Origin: Flavobacterium sp. LC2016-12
Lineage (GTDB): Bacteria > Bacteroidota > Bacteroidia > Flavobacteriales > Flavobacteriaceae
Direction: 5' to 3'
DNA length: 64,000 bases
Assembly: GCF_015351595.1 (NCBI RefSeq)
Contig: NZ_JADKPT010000001.1
Location: 930,001 to 994,000, forward strand
This document shows, one piece after another, positions 17,395 through 26,264 of this stretch. The number at the start of each line of letters is the position of its first letter. Positions within the stretch are counted from its first letter, which is position 1. A program made the translations under genes and the position numbers. The notes under the pieces were generated by a model. The model was not told where the DNA came from and ran no database searches. It was given only the letters and a program-made list of their open reading frames with translations.

Positions 17395-19460
17395 AATACA
17401 TCCTTCTATTATTTACCACTTTCCTTTTTGCACAGCAAACCAAATTTGTCGATTTTAAAACCGTTTCGGGACAATTGTCTTTAAATGCAAAGGAAAAATT
17501 GGTTTCCGGCTCGGTTGATTATCAATTTGAGGTTTTGAAACCGATTGATACCATTAAAATCGATGCCAAAAACATGGAATTTACCAATGTCCAAATTGAC
17601 AATAAAGAGGTTAATTCCATAAATACAGGTAAAGAATTGCAAATAATCGGAAATTTTCAAAAAGGAAAAAATCATTTGACTTTTGAATATGTAGTTAAGC
17701 CAAAACAGGCATTGTATTTTGTCACTATTGAGAATTCAGAGGTGCAAATCTGGACACAAGGGCAGGGAAGATATACGAGCAATTGGTTTCCGAGCTTTGA
17801 TGATGTCAATGAAAAAGTAATTTTTAATTTAGGATTCAACTATGATTCAGGTTATCAGGTAATTTCAAACGGGGTTTTAAAAAATAAAACTTCAAACGGA
17901 AATTTGAATCATTGGCAGTACGAAATGAAAAAACCGATGAGCTCTTATTTATTAATGCTTGCCATTGGAAAGTATGATAAAAAAGAAGGGACCGCTAAAT
18001 CTAATATTCCGTTAGAGTATTATCTGGAGAATAAAGACGCGAATCGTTTTGAACCGACGTATCGTTATTCGAAGCACATTTTTGATTTTTTAGAGAAAGA
18101 AATCGGAGTGAAATATCCTTGGGAAATTTACAGACAGATTCCGGTTCGCGATTTTATTTACGCCGGAATGGAAAATACAACTTCGACACTTTTTGCGACG
18201 CGATATGTGGTAGATTCAATTGGTTTTGAAGATCGAAACTATACGAATGTGGATGCACACGAATTGGCGCATCATTGGTTTGGTGATTTAATCACAGCAG
18301 AAAGCAGTAAAGATCACTGGCTTCAGGAAGGTTTTGCAACGTATTATGCAGCTTTGGCAGAAAAAGAAATTTATGGCGATGATTTCTTTTACTCCAAATT
18401 ATACGATACCGCACAACAGATCAAATTTGCATCCAGAATCGATACGATTCCGGTTTTGAATGCCAAGGCAAGTTCACTTACTTTTTATGAAAAAGGTGCA
18501 TGGGCATTGTTTGTTTTGCACGAATCGATTGGAGATAAGGCATTTAAAAAAGCTATAAAAAGTTATTTAAAAAAGTACGCTTATGAAACCGTAAATACGC
18601 ATAACTTCTTTGACGAAATTAAAAAAGTTTCCAATTTTGATTTAGGTAAATTTCAGAAAACCTGGTTAGAATCGACCGTTTTTGATACAGCAACTGCGAA
18701 TGCTTTACTAAGTAAAAATAAAGCAATTCAGATTAGATTGGAAGTTGATAAAGTGAAGAAAACGCCTTTAGCAGAGAAAGAATCTTTCTTTAAGAAAACT
18801 CTAGAGTCAGATGTTTATTATTCTGTAAAACAGGCAATTGTTGATCAATTGGAAAATGAAAAGTACGAGGCTAAAAAAACACTTTTACTAATTGCTTTAA
18901 AAACCAACAATATTCAGGTTCGTCAGGATGTTGCGACAACTTTGAGTAAAATTCCGGAAGATTTTAGAGTCGAATATGAAACGCTGCTTGATGATAAGTC
19001 TTATCAAACGCAGGAAATTGCCTTGTATTGGTTATGGAAAAATTTCCCGGATCATCGTGCAGAATATCTGGAAAAATCTAAAAACTGGATTGGTTTTAAT
19101 GATTATAATTTACGAACAATGTGGCTTTCATTAGCTTTATCCACACCAAATTATACTGCAAATCCAGAAGTTTTAGTTTCAGAGTTAATTGCTTTTTCTT
19201 CTACAAAATATGAAGCCACAACAAGGCAAAATGCACTTGAAAAACTAATTGCGTTTAAAATTATTAATGATCAGGTTTTGAGTAATTTAGTTGGAGCAAC
19301 AACGCACCATATGTGGCAATTTTCAAAATTTGGAAGAGACACAATTCGGTTTTTATTAAAAAAATCAGAAATGCGTGCTTCGTTTGAAAGAATTTTGCCT
19401 AATTTGACCCCCGATGAACAGTTTCAATTGAATCGTTTGCTGAAAGAGATAGAGAAGTAG
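17391..19460 (+). CDS. M1-family zinc metallopeptidase (aminopeptidase)
   Basis: The 689-residue protein has a short signal peptide (MKYILLLFTTFLFAQQ). Next come an N-terminal beta-sandwich (about 18-190), the aminopeptidase signature YAGMENTTST (GxMEN), and the zinc site HELAH at H290-E291-H294 with the third ligand E313 in WLQEGFATYY. The C-terminal half is helical with HEAT-like repeats. M1 enzymes cleave N-terminal residues from peptides; the signal peptide points to periplasmic or surface action. The start ATG overlaps the RAYT stop (ATGA), so the two may be co-translated, although this is probably chance adjacency. Confidence 0.93.
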   Translation: MKYILLLFTTFLFAQQTKFVDFKTVSGQLSLNAKEKLVSGSVDYQFEVLKPIDTIKIDAKNMEFTNVQIDNKEVNSINTGKELQIIGNFQKGKNHLTFEYVVKPKQALYFVTIENSEVQIWTQGQGRYTSNWFPSFDDVNEKVIFNLGFNYDSGYQVISNGVLKNKTSNGNLNHWQYEMKKPMSSYLLMLAIGKYDKKEGTAKSNIPLEYYLENKDANRFEPTYRYSKHIFDFLEKEIGVKYPWEIYRQIPVRDFIYAGMENTTSTLFATRYVVDSIGFEDRNYTNVDAHELAHHWFGDLITAESSKDHWLQEGFATYYAALAEKEIYGDDFFYSKLYDTAQQIKFASRIDTIPVLNAKASSLTFYEKGAWALFVLHESIGDKAFKKAIKSYLKKYAYETVNTHNFFDEIKKVSNFDLGKFQKTWLESTVFDTATANALLSKNKAIQIRLEVDKVKKTPLAEKESFFKKTLESDVYYSVKQAIVDQLENEKYEAKKTLLLIALKTNNIQVRQDVATTLSKIPEDFRVEYETLLDDKSYQTQEIALYWLWKNFPDHRAEYLEKSKNWIGFNDYNLRTMWLSLALSTPNYTANPEVLVSELIAFSSTKYEATTRQNALEKLIAFKIINDQVLSNLVGATTHHMWQFSKFGRDTIRFLLKKSEMRASFERILPNLTPDEQFQLNRLLKEIEK

Positions 19461-19490
19461 AAGCAAGAAGCAAGAGGAAAGATTGACGCG

Positions 19491-19553
19491 AATAGAGAAT
19501 AGAATATAGAGAATAGAATATAGAGAATAGAATATAGAGAATAGTATATAGAG
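19491..19553. repeat. 14-bp tandem repeat, four and a half copies
   Basis: A partial unit (19491-19497) is followed by AATAGAATATAGAG three times exactly (19498-19511, 19512-19525, 19526-19539). A fourth copy with one change (19540-19553) follows. It sits between the M1 peptidase and the patatin gene. The opposite-strand word (TTATTCTTTTTCTATTTTCT) lies about 45 bp further on, so the tract can fold back imperfectly. It has no direct-repeat/spacer structure and is not a CRISPR. Confidence 0.95.
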
Positions 19554-19640
19554 GCAAGAGTAAAGATTTAATACAGATAAGAAAGTCTTTGCCCTTTATT
19601 CTTTTTCTATTTTCTAGAAAACAAAACCTACAATAAATTT

Positions 19641-20546
19641 ATGAGAGCATTGGTTATTTCTGGTGGAGGAAGTAAAGGAGCATTTGCTGGTGGTGTGGCG
19701 CAATATCTAATAGAAGAAAAAAATTACGAATACGATTTGTTTTTAGGTACTTCTACAGGAAGTTTGCTTATTCCGCATTTGGCTTTGGGTCATATAAAAA
19801 AAATTCACTCGGTTTATACGAATGTTACAATGGGAAGTATTTTTAATATTTGCCCGTTTGTAGTTAAAACTAAAGATGGAGTTGATATTGTAACAATTAA
19901 TCACTTCAATGTATTACGTCAGTTTTTTAGAGGAAAAAGAACCTTTGGAGAAAGTAAGGGATTGAAGAGGTACATCCGAAATAATTTTTCACTTTCGGAT
20001 TTTAATAAACTGAAAAAACTGAATAATGATGTGGTCATTACAGTAACCAATTTTACTAAAAACGAATCAGAATATAAATCAGTAAAAGATTGTACTTATG
20101 AGGAGTTTTGTGATTGGTCCTGGATTTCCAGCAACTATGTGCCCTTTATGAGTTTGGTGGAGAAAGACAATTGCGAATATGGCGATGGAGGCTTTTCAAG
20201 CCTGGTACCAATTCGTGAAGCTATCAATAGAGGAGCTACAGAAATAGACGTTATTATCCTTGAAACCGAAGTTAATATGGATAAAACTGTCATAGGTAAA
20301 AATCCATTTTCATTAATGATTGACTTGTTCAGAATCGCCTTAGATCAGGTAGAAAAACACGATATTGCTATAGGAAAACTTATGGCAAACAATAAGAATG
20401 TAAAACTTAACTTATATTACACGCCGACAAAATTGACTGATAACGCTCTTATTTTCAATAAAGAAGTGATGAAAGAATGGTGGGAACAGGGCTATGAATA
20501 TGCGCAGAATAAATCTGAGGTTATGAGTGACAATAGGCAATCTTAG
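19641..20546 (+). CDS. Patatin-like phospholipase
   Basis: The 301-residue protein begins MRALVISGGGSKGAFAGGV, giving the oxyanion-hole GGGxKG motif at residues 8-13. The nucleophile elbow GTSTG has Ser38 and the catalytic Asp is D182 in GDGG. Patatins are Ser/Asp-dyad lipid acyl hydrolases. No signal peptide or transmembrane segment is present, so it should act in the cytoplasm or at the membrane face. The gene stands alone between repeat-rich spacers. No nucleotide cyclase or sensor partner of the CBASS type is adjacent, so a general lipase role is more likely than phage defence. Confidence 0.92.
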   Translation: MRALVISGGGSKGAFAGGVAQYLIEEKNYEYDLFLGTSTGSLLIPHLALGHIKKIHSVYTNVTMGSIFNICPFVVKTKDGVDIVTINHFNVLRQFFRGKRTFGESKGLKRYIRNNFSLSDFNKLKKLNNDVVITVTNFTKNESEYKSVKDCTYEEFCDWSWISSNYVPFMSLVEKDNCEYGDGGFSSLVPIREAINRGATEIDVIILETEVNMDKTVIGKNPFSLMIDLFRIALDQVEKHDIAIGKLMANNKNVKLNLYYTPTKLTDNALIFNKEVMKEWWEQGYEYAQNKSEVMSDNRQS

Positions 20547-20552
20547 ATTGCT

Positions 20553-20597
20553 GATTTTAGATTTTAGATTACCATTGAGAATCTAAAATCTAAAATC
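20553..20597. repeat. 18-bp perfect hairpin between convergent genes
   Basis: Arms GATTTTAGATTTTAGATT (20553-20570) and its exact reverse complement (20580-20597) flank a 9-base loop. It lies between the patatin gene and the convergent small membrane protein gene. It could work as a bidirectional terminator, although the stem is almost wholly A/T. The same word occurs unpaired at 5.66 kb and 44.7 kb. Confidence 0.9.
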
Positions 20598-20616
20598 TGA
20601 ACTCTAAAATGAATTT

Positions 20617-21138
20617 TTACCATAATTCCGAAACCTCATTCTTAATATACGCCAAAGCAGCATTACTAGGCGATTGTTTCTCTAATAAATCATTTAAAAT
20701 TTTCTCTCTTAATTTATCAGCACTGTCAACTCTGTCGCTCATGGCAGCCTTACGAATAATCTGTATGGTAGAGTTTTTAGCGGTAGTTATGATTGTCCAA
20801 CATTCGTCAGACATGTAAATTTGCTGTGTAAGATTGTGTTCAAATTCCTGTTCGATTTGATCGATTACAAAGTTTTCATAATCATGTTTTTCGTTTGAAA
20901 TAGGAGCAATTCTAATCAATAATTTGGTTAGGTTGATACGCTCTAAATATAACGTCATACGCTCGTAGGCCTGCAAACGTATTGGTAATGATTGTTTCTG
21001 ATATTCTCTGTTTAAAAGAAAAGCACGTTTCTTATCGTTGTTTTTAATATGCAGTTCAAAAAAGCTGTAAGCCACAAATCCGGTAACGATGGCTGGTAAA
21101 GTATAACTTGCTAATTCTATAATTCTTGTATAGTCCAT
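20617..21138 (-). CDS. Conserved flavobacterial protein with one N-terminal TM segment
   Basis: The 173-residue protein starts MDYTRIIELASYTLPAIVTGFVAYSFF, giving one hydrophobic helix at about residues 8-28. The cytoplasmic remainder is mostly helical and charged, with an IRLQAYERMTLYLERI stretch (about 52-67) and an acidic middle. I recognise it as the kind of small protein conserved next to housekeeping genes in Flavobacteriaceae (I believe the DUF7935 family), but no function is known. It converges on the patatin gene and is divergent from the TSUP transporter gene. Confidence 0.7.
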   Translation of the reverse strand: MDYTRIIELASYTLPAIVTGFVAYSFFELHIKNNDKKRAFLLNREYQKQSLPIRLQAYERMTLYLERINLTKLLIRIAPISNEKHDYENFVIDQIEQEFEHNLTQQIYMSDECWTIITTAKNSTIQIIRKAAMSDRVDSADKLREKILNDLLEKQSPSNAALAYIKNEVSELW

Positions 21139-21196
21139 TTGGGTTCAATTTTTCAACAAAAATATAATTTTTGCTGAGAAAACAAGATTAATTCTA

Positions 21197-21227
21197 TTGT
21201 AATAAACAAAAGGGAAGTTTACTTTTG
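21197..21227 (+). promoter_or_regulatory. Probable flavobacterial promoter for the TSUP gene
   Basis: A TTG (21197-21199) stands 20 bp before TACTTTTG (21220-21227). This matches the Bacteroidetes housekeeping layout of TTG, 17-23 bp, then TAnnTTTG. The ATG of the TSUP gene is 38 bp downstream. Confidence 0.55.
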
Positions 21228-21264
21228 TGAACGGTTCTTAAAAACCACCTGAAACACAAGATTA

Positions 21265-22032
21265 ATGGAAAGCTATATTATAATTTTACTTTGTTTGGCA
21301 GCTTTTGCTGCAGGATTTATTGATGCCATTGTTGGTGGTGGTGGATTGATTCAAACTCCCATGGGATTGATTTTGTTGCCGAATTTACCTGTTTCAACTG
21401 TTATAGGGACTTTAAAATTACCAGCTTTTACCGGAACCGCTTTTGCTGCTTTTCAATATTTGAAAAAAGTAGTTATTCAATGGAAATTACTTTTAATCAT
21501 GATGTGTCTGGCAGTTCCATCAGCATTTTTGGGTTCTACTATATTGACTTTGGTCAGCAATGATTTCATGAAACCGCTTTTGTTGGTAGTTTTGTCTTTA
21601 TTGTTTATTTATACCTATGCCAAGAAAAATTTTGGACAGCATGTGGCTAAAGATCATTCAGCTACTACTCAGATAATTTATGCGGTTGTTATTAGTGTGA
21701 TTGTTGGTTTTTACGACGGATTTATTGGTCCCGGCACTGGAAGTTTTTTTGTTGTGGCTTTTATCGCTCTTTTAGGATTTGATTTTTTACACGCTTCCGC
21801 GAATGCAAAAATGGTAAATCTGGCGACTAATTTCGGTTCGATCTGTTTGTTTATGATAAAAGGGAAAATCATCTGGACCATCGCCATTCCGATGGCAGTC
21901 AGTAATGGACTTGGAGGTTGGCTTGGAGCAAAATTAGCGATCAATAAAGGAAATGGTTTTATTCGAATTTTCTTTTTGGTTGTGGTAATCGGTACTTTGA
22001 TTCGATTTGCTTATGATGTGTTTTTTAAGTAA
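21265..22032 (+). CDS. TSUP-family (TauE/SafE) membrane transporter
   Basis: The 255-residue protein has about eight hydrophobic segments. It shows the repeated TSUP signatures: GFIDAIVGGGGLIQTP (about residues 17-32) near the start and GFYDGFIGPGTGSFF (about 148-162) at the start of the second half. The two halves are the usual inverted duplication of the family. TSUP proteins move sulfite, sulfoacetate, taurine-derived or related small anions; the substrate is not determined by sequence. It is a single gene with its own promoter and no sulfur-metabolism neighbours. Confidence 0.92.
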   Translation: MESYIIILLCLAAFAAGFIDAIVGGGGLIQTPMGLILLPNLPVSTVIGTLKLPAFTGTAFAAFQYLKKVVIQWKLLLIMMCLAVPSAFLGSTILTLVSNDFMKPLLLVVLSLLFIYTYAKKNFGQHVAKDHSATTQIIYAVVISVIVGFYDGFIGPGTGSFFVVAFIALLGFDFLHASANAKMVNLATNFGSICLFMIKGKIIWTIAIPMAVSNGLGGWLGAKLAINKGNGFIRIFFLVVVIGTLIRFAYDVFFK

Positions 22033-22125
22033 AGTTGCTAAGTTTTTAGATTTAGCTATTTAGATTATAGTATCAATATATTAGTTATCTTTGTATCAAA
22101 ATTTGATAGTTAAAAATATCGTAAA

Positions 22126-22425
22126 ATGATAGAGATAGTTGAGAGTTACGAAAATTACATTAATAGTTTGCCAGAATTAATTGGTAAATCTTATTATAAA
22201 GCAGAATTTTTTATGCAAAAATTAGGCTTGAAACATGCAACATATTATAGAAAATTGAAATCGAAAAACTTTACACATCAGGAAGTTAAATTAATTACGG
22301 CCTTATTATTTCCGGAAGAAATTTTAATTCAACAGCTTGAAAAAAGTGAAGAGGATATTAAAGCAGGAAGAACGATAGACTTTTCAGATTTTAAAGAAAA
22401 GATAAGAACTAAGTATAATATCTAA
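22126..22425 (+). CDS. Putative type II antitoxin (HTH-like N-terminus)
   Basis: The 99-residue protein has a helical N-terminal half that looks like a DNA-binding segment (FFMQKLGLKHATYYRKLKSK, about residues 28-47). Its charged tail contains SEEDIKAGRTIDFSDFKEK (about 75-93), the style of Bacteroidetes antitoxins paired with RelE/ParE toxins. Antitoxins of this kind bind the toxin through the tail and repress their own operon. A TATCTTTG -7-like box lies at 22086-22093. The toxin-like gene is tail to tail on the opposite strand rather than downstream on the same strand, which is unusual. Confidence 0.65.
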   Translation: MIEIVESYENYINSLPELIGKSYYKAEFFMQKLGLKHATYYRKLKSKNFTHQEVKLITALLFPEEILIQQLEKSEEDIKAGRTIDFSDFKEKIRTKYNI

Positions 22426-22689
22426 ATTTGCTGGATTTCTTCTATTGTCCCAAAAAAGAACAATATAAATTATTTAACATTCAATTTTATAAAACAAATA
22501 GACTTGATTTGACATTAAGAATTTTCTATAGGAAGTTTTTTTATATCTGGATCCAATTTGATTATTTTGTTCAATCATGTGCAAAATTGAAATAGTATTT
22601 TTAGAAAATAAAGCAGCTTTATTTTCAGAGTATTTATTTGTAATGTCAAAATATGTTTTTTCAGCATTTTCAGTAAGGACTATTTTCAT
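22384..22689 (-). pseudogene. RelE/ParE-family toxin interrupted by an in-frame stop
   Basis: The minus frame from ATG 22689 reads MKIVLTENAEKTYFDI and reaches RKFLMSNQVYLFYKIEC before a TAA at 22474-22476. Reading on in the same frame gives IIYIVLFWDNRRNPANL, the typical C-terminal beta strand and FWDxRxNP signature of RelE/ParE toxins. The frame then runs to TGA at 22384-22386. The full frame is 101 codons, the usual toxin length. One base change (TAA from AAA, for example) would account for the stop. As it stands the 71-residue product lacks the last strand and the conserved tail, so it is probably inactive. The extended frame overlaps the 3' end of the antitoxin gene by 42 bp in antisense. 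Confidence 0.82.
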
Positions 22690-22778
22690 TTTATTTCATA
22701 AGTATTGCAAATATAAGATTATTTTAAAATTAAGGATTTTTCTTTCAAATCATTTAAAAGAAGCAAATTGTTTGTATC

Positions 22779-22838
22779 TAGCCCCGATAGAGGCGGTATC
22801 CTCGGAGTGGAACGGAGAGATATAGCCGAAAGCGGGAA
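22779..22838 (+). ncRNA. Flavo-1-like structured RNA element
   Basis: This GC-richer block starts TAGCCCCGATAG and ends AGCCGAAAGCGGGAA. Nested pairings are visible: CCCG (22783-22786) with CGGG (22833-22836), CGG (22794-22796) with CCG (22826-22828), and TATC plus CTC (22797-22803) with GAG plus GATA (22815-22817, 22819-22822) around a bulged A. These phrases match what I remember of the Flavo-1 RNA motif of flavobacterial spacers, whose function is unknown. The assignment is from memory and the strand is inferred from the motif's usual orientation. Confidence 0.6.
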
Positions 22839-22979
22839 ACCATGTCTCAAAAAATGCCAATTGCCGTGCTTCAAAAAAATACTAAGAACCTTAGTATCTT
22901 AGAACGTCAGAACCTTTCTTTTGCGCCTTAGGAACTTTCTTTTTTAATTCCTATTTTTGCATCAAAGGAGAAAAATTTC

Positions 22980-25316
22980 ATGCAAAAATATATTGACCAG
23001 CTCAACGAAGCACAACGACAACCCGTCTTAAAGAAAGATGGGCCAATGATTATTATTGCTGGTGCAGGATCTGGAAAAACCCGTGTTTTAACGATTAGAA
23101 TTGCTTATTTGATGGCGCAGGGTGTTGACGCATTCAACATTTTGTCGCTTACTTTTACGAATAAAGCAGCCCGCGAAATGAAACACAGGATTTCGGATAT
23201 TGTGGGAGCAACTGAAGCTAAGAATCTGTGGATGGGAACTTTTCACTCGATTTTTGCCCGTATCCTGCGTTCAGAGTCAGATCATTTGGGATACCCTTCA
23301 AACTTTACAATTTACGATTCACAAGATTCGGCCAGACTTATTTCTTCGATTATTAAGGAAATGCAGCTGGATCGTGATATTTATAAACCAAAGCAGATTT
23401 TGGGCCGAATTTCGAGCTATAAAAACAGCTTAATTACGGTAAAAGCCTATTTTAATAATCCAGAATTGGTTGAAGCCGATGCAATGGCAAAAAGACCAAG
23501 ATTAGGTGAGATTTATCAACAATATGTAGATCGCTGTTTTAAAGCCGGCGCTATGGATTTTGATGATTTGTTATTGAAAACAAATGAGTTGTTGACTCGC
23601 TTTCCAGAAGTTTTGGCGAAGTACCAGAATCGTTTTCGTTATATTTTGGTTGATGAGTACCAGGATACAAATCACTCTCAGTATTTGATTGTTAGAGCTT
23701 TGTCAGATAAATTTCAGAATATTTGTGTAGTAGGAGATGATGCGCAGAGTATTTATGCTTTCCGTGGAGCAAACATTAATAACATCCTGAATTTTCAGAA
23801 GGATTATGAAGGCGTAGTAATGTTTCGTTTGGAGCAAAATTATCGTTCTACCCGAAATATTGTGGAAGCGGCAAATACGGTGATGGAACATAATAAAACC
23901 AAATTAGATAAGGTAGTTTGGACGGCAAATGATTTTGGCGCAAAAATCAAGGTTCATCGTAGTTTGACTGATGCAGAGGAAGGACGTTTTGTAGCCAGTA
24001 CTATTTTTGAACAAAAAATGCAAAACCAGCTTCATAATGGAGCTTTTGCGATTTTGTATCGTACAAATGCGCAGTCTCGTGCAATGGAGGATGCTTTGAG
24101 AAAACGTGATATTCCGTATCGAATTTATGGTGGATTGTCATTCTATCAACGTAAGGAAATTAAAGACGTTTTGTGCTACTTGCGTTTGGTAATTAATCCA
24201 AAAGATGAAGAGGCTTTAATTCGTGTTATCAATTATCCAGCCCGTGGAATTGGAGATACAACCGTAGAGAAATTAACTATCGCAGCCAATCATTACAAGC
24301 GTTCAATTTGGGAAGTGATGGTGAACATTGATAAAATTGATCTAAAACTGAATACTGGAACAAAGAATAAACTGAAAGATTTTGTAACGATGATTCAGAG
24401 TTTTCAAGTTATTGATCAAAATCAGGATGCCTTTTATCTTACAGATCACGTTGCCAAAAAAACTGGTTTAGTCCAGGAATTGAAAAAAGATGCTACTCCG
24501 GAGGGAATGGCTAAAATTCAGAATATCGAAGAACTTTTAAACGGTATAAAAGATTTTACGGAAGGGCAAAGAGAAATTGACGGTGCAAGAGGAGCACTTT
24601 CTGAATTTATGGAAGATGTTGCACTTGCAACGGATTTGGATAAAGATACTTCTGATGAAGATCGTGTAGCTTTAATGACGATTCACTTAGCAAAAGGACT
24701 TGAATTTCCGCATGTTTTTGTAGTAGGAATGGAAGAAGATTTATTTCCGAGTGCTATGAGTATGAGTACCAGAAGTGAATTGGAAGAAGAACGTCGATTA
24801 TTTTACGTAGCTTTAACTCGCGCAGAGCATCAGGCGTATTTGACTTATGCGCAATCACGTTATCGTTGGGGGAAATTGACAGATAGTGAACCGTCGCGTT
24901 TTATTGAAGAAATCGATCCGCAATATTTGGAATATCTTACGCCTGCAGAAAGTAATTATCGTTACAAATCAACAATTGACAGTGATATTTTTGGGGATGT
25001 AGATAAATCAAAACTAAGATTAGCAAAGCCAATTGGAGGAACACCGCCAAAACATATAACGGATAATGAACCAAAACCGGATTTAAATATTAGAAAACTA
25101 AAACCTGTTGCAGGAAATGCACCTGGTTCTTCAAATGCAAATTTATTTGACAGCAATTTAACAATTGGGAATGTGGTTATGCATGAACGTTTTGGAAAAG
25201 GTGAAGTGGTTAACTTAGAAGGTTTTGGCCCTGATAAAAAGGCTGAAATTAAATTTGAAGTTGGCGGAATTAAAAAGCTTTTGCTGAGATTTGCTAAGCT
25301 TGATATAATAGGTTAA
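22980..25316 (+). CDS. UvrD/PcrA-type SF1A DNA helicase
   Basis: The 778-residue protein has the full SF1A motif set: Walker A GAGSGKTRVL (about residues 28-37), motif Ia TFTNKAAREMK, motif II VDEYQDTN, motif III GDDAQSIYAFRGA, motif IV QNYRST, motif V TIHLAKGLEFPHVF and motif VI VALTRAEHQAYL. The C-terminal NVVMHERFGKGEVV...IKKLLLRFAKL is the Tudor-like domain that lets PcrA bind RNA polymerase. The protein unwinds DNA 3'-5' in excision repair and clears transcription complexes. A TATTTTTG -7 box lies at 22952-22959. The name pcrA would be as apt as uvrD. Confidence 0.95.
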   Translation: MQKYIDQLNEAQRQPVLKKDGPMIIIAGAGSGKTRVLTIRIAYLMAQGVDAFNILSLTFTNKAAREMKHRISDIVGATEAKNLWMGTFHSIFARILRSESDHLGYPSNFTIYDSQDSARLISSIIKEMQLDRDIYKPKQILGRISSYKNSLITVKAYFNNPELVEADAMAKRPRLGEIYQQYVDRCFKAGAMDFDDLLLKTNELLTRFPEVLAKYQNRFRYILVDEYQDTNHSQYLIVRALSDKFQNICVVGDDAQSIYAFRGANINNILNFQKDYEGVVMFRLEQNYRSTRNIVEAANTVMEHNKTKLDKVVWTANDFGAKIKVHRSLTDAEEGRFVASTIFEQKMQNQLHNGAFAILYRTNAQSRAMEDALRKRDIPYRIYGGLSFYQRKEIKDVLCYLRLVINPKDEEALIRVINYPARGIGDTTVEKLTIAANHYKRSIWEVMVNIDKIDLKLNTGTKNKLKDFVTMIQSFQVIDQNQDAFYLTDHVAKKTGLVQELKKDATPEGMAKIQNIEELLNGIKDFTEGQREIDGARGALSEFMEDVALATDLDKDTSDEDRVALMTIHLAKGLEFPHVFVVGMEEDLFPSAMSMSTRSELEEERRLFYVALTRAEHQAYLTYAQSRYRWGKLTDSEPSRFIEEIDPQYLEYLTPAESNYRYKSTIDSDIFGDVDKSKLRLAKPIGGTPPKHITDNEPKPDLNIRKLKPVAGNAPGSSNANLFDSNLTIGNVVMHERFGKGEVVNLEGFGPDKKAEIKFEVGGIKKLLLRFAKLDIIG

Positions 25317-25347
25317 AAAGTTTAGGTTTTGCTTTGAATATAATTTT

Positions 25348-25455
25348 ACCGCAAAGTACGTAAAGTATTATTTTTAGTTTTATTTCCAATGTCTTTATTA
25401 AGTTCGCAAAGTTTTTATGGCGAACTTTACGTAATATCTTTGCGAACCTTGCGGT
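25348..25455. repeat. Imperfect inverted repeat of CGCAAAG words
   Basis: The left side (ACCGCAAAGTACGTAAAG) and the right side (CTTTGCGAACCTTGCGGT) are reverse complements with a few mismatches. TTCGCAAAG and CGAACTTTACG words lie between them. The block fills most of the spacer between uvrD and the Sua5-family gene. It belongs to the same style of word-built spacer repeat seen elsewhere in the window. Confidence 0.7.
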
Positions 25456-25509
25456 TAAGAAATATTACACTTGCAACCTGAACAAATTAAACTTTAAACA
25501 AAAAACATA

Positions 25510-26130
25510 ATGGCTGAGTTCATAAAAATATACCCTGATAAACCTAGTGAAGCTGCAATCGCAAAAGTGGTAAAAGTGCTTCAAAACGGAGGTTTGGTAA
25601 TTTATCCAACAGATACTGTTTACGGTTTAGGTTGTGATATTACCAATTCTCGTGCGTTAGAAAAAATCGCTAAGATTAAAGGGGTGAAGTTAGAAAAAGC
25701 AAATTTTTCTTTTATTTGCCACGATCTTAGTAATTTATCTGATTATGTGAGACAGATCGATACTTCAACTTTTAAAATTTTAAAAAGAGCTTTGCCAGGG
25801 CCATATACATTCATCTTACCGGGAAATAATAATTTACCAAAAGAGTTTAAAAAGAAAACTACTGTCGGAATTCGTGTTCCTGATAATAATATAATTTTGG
25901 AAATTGTTCGTCAATTAGGAAATCCAGTAGTTTCAACTTCTATTCGTGATGAAGATGATGTAATTGAATACACAACTGATCCTGAATTGATTTTTGAGAA
26001 ATGGCAAAATCTTGTTGATATGGTAATTGATGGTGGTTATGGCGACAATGTGGGATCTACGATTATCGATTTATCTGAGCACGAGCCAGTAATTGTAAGG
26101 GAAGGAAAAGGCGATATTGATATTTTGTAA
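25510..26130 (+). CDS. Sua5/YciO/YrdC-family protein (threonylcarbamoyl-AMP synthase-like)
   Basis: The 206-residue protein is a single YrdC-type domain. NGGLVIYPTDTVYGLGCDI (about residues 29-47) and the KKTTVGIRVPDN and NPVVSTSIR phrases are its substrate- and nucleotide-binding signatures. Threonylcarbamoyl-AMP synthases of this fold make the activated precursor for the t6A modification of tRNAs that read ANN codons. The protein lacks the C-terminal Sua5 extension and looks closer to the YciO branch, whose activity is weak or different, so I do not assign tsaC. tsaE, another t6A gene, is about 12 kb downstream. Confidence 0.85.
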   Translation: MAEFIKIYPDKPSEAAIAKVVKVLQNGGLVIYPTDTVYGLGCDITNSRALEKIAKIKGVKLEKANFSFICHDLSNLSDYVRQIDTSTFKILKRALPGPYTFILPGNNNLPKEFKKKTTVGIRVPDNNIILEIVRQLGNPVVSTSIRDEDDVIEYTTDPELIFEKWQNLVDMVIDGGYGDNVGSTIIDLSEHEPVIVREGKGDIDIL

Positions 26131-26264
26131 ATAAATACTGAAATTGCGTAATAATTTAAAATTATTGAGTAATTTTATTATCAGTTAAAATTTAGTTAGT
26201 TAATTAAAAATAATGTTGTTCTTGATTTGCATTTAATTGTTTAAATAGAAGAATTAAGAATACA

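Noticed and set aside
19491..19553. Tandem repeat considered as a CRISPR array
   Set aside because: The units abut each other with no unique spacers, and no cas gene is in the window.
19641..20546. Patatin considered as a CBASS effector
   Set aside because: No cyclase, ubiquitin-like or other CBASS component is adjacent, and the neighbours are unrelated housekeeping genes.
22577..22825. Plus-strand frame across the toxin gene and the structured RNA
   Set aside because: It is antisense to the toxin for much of its length, runs into the RNA element, and has no recognisable motif.
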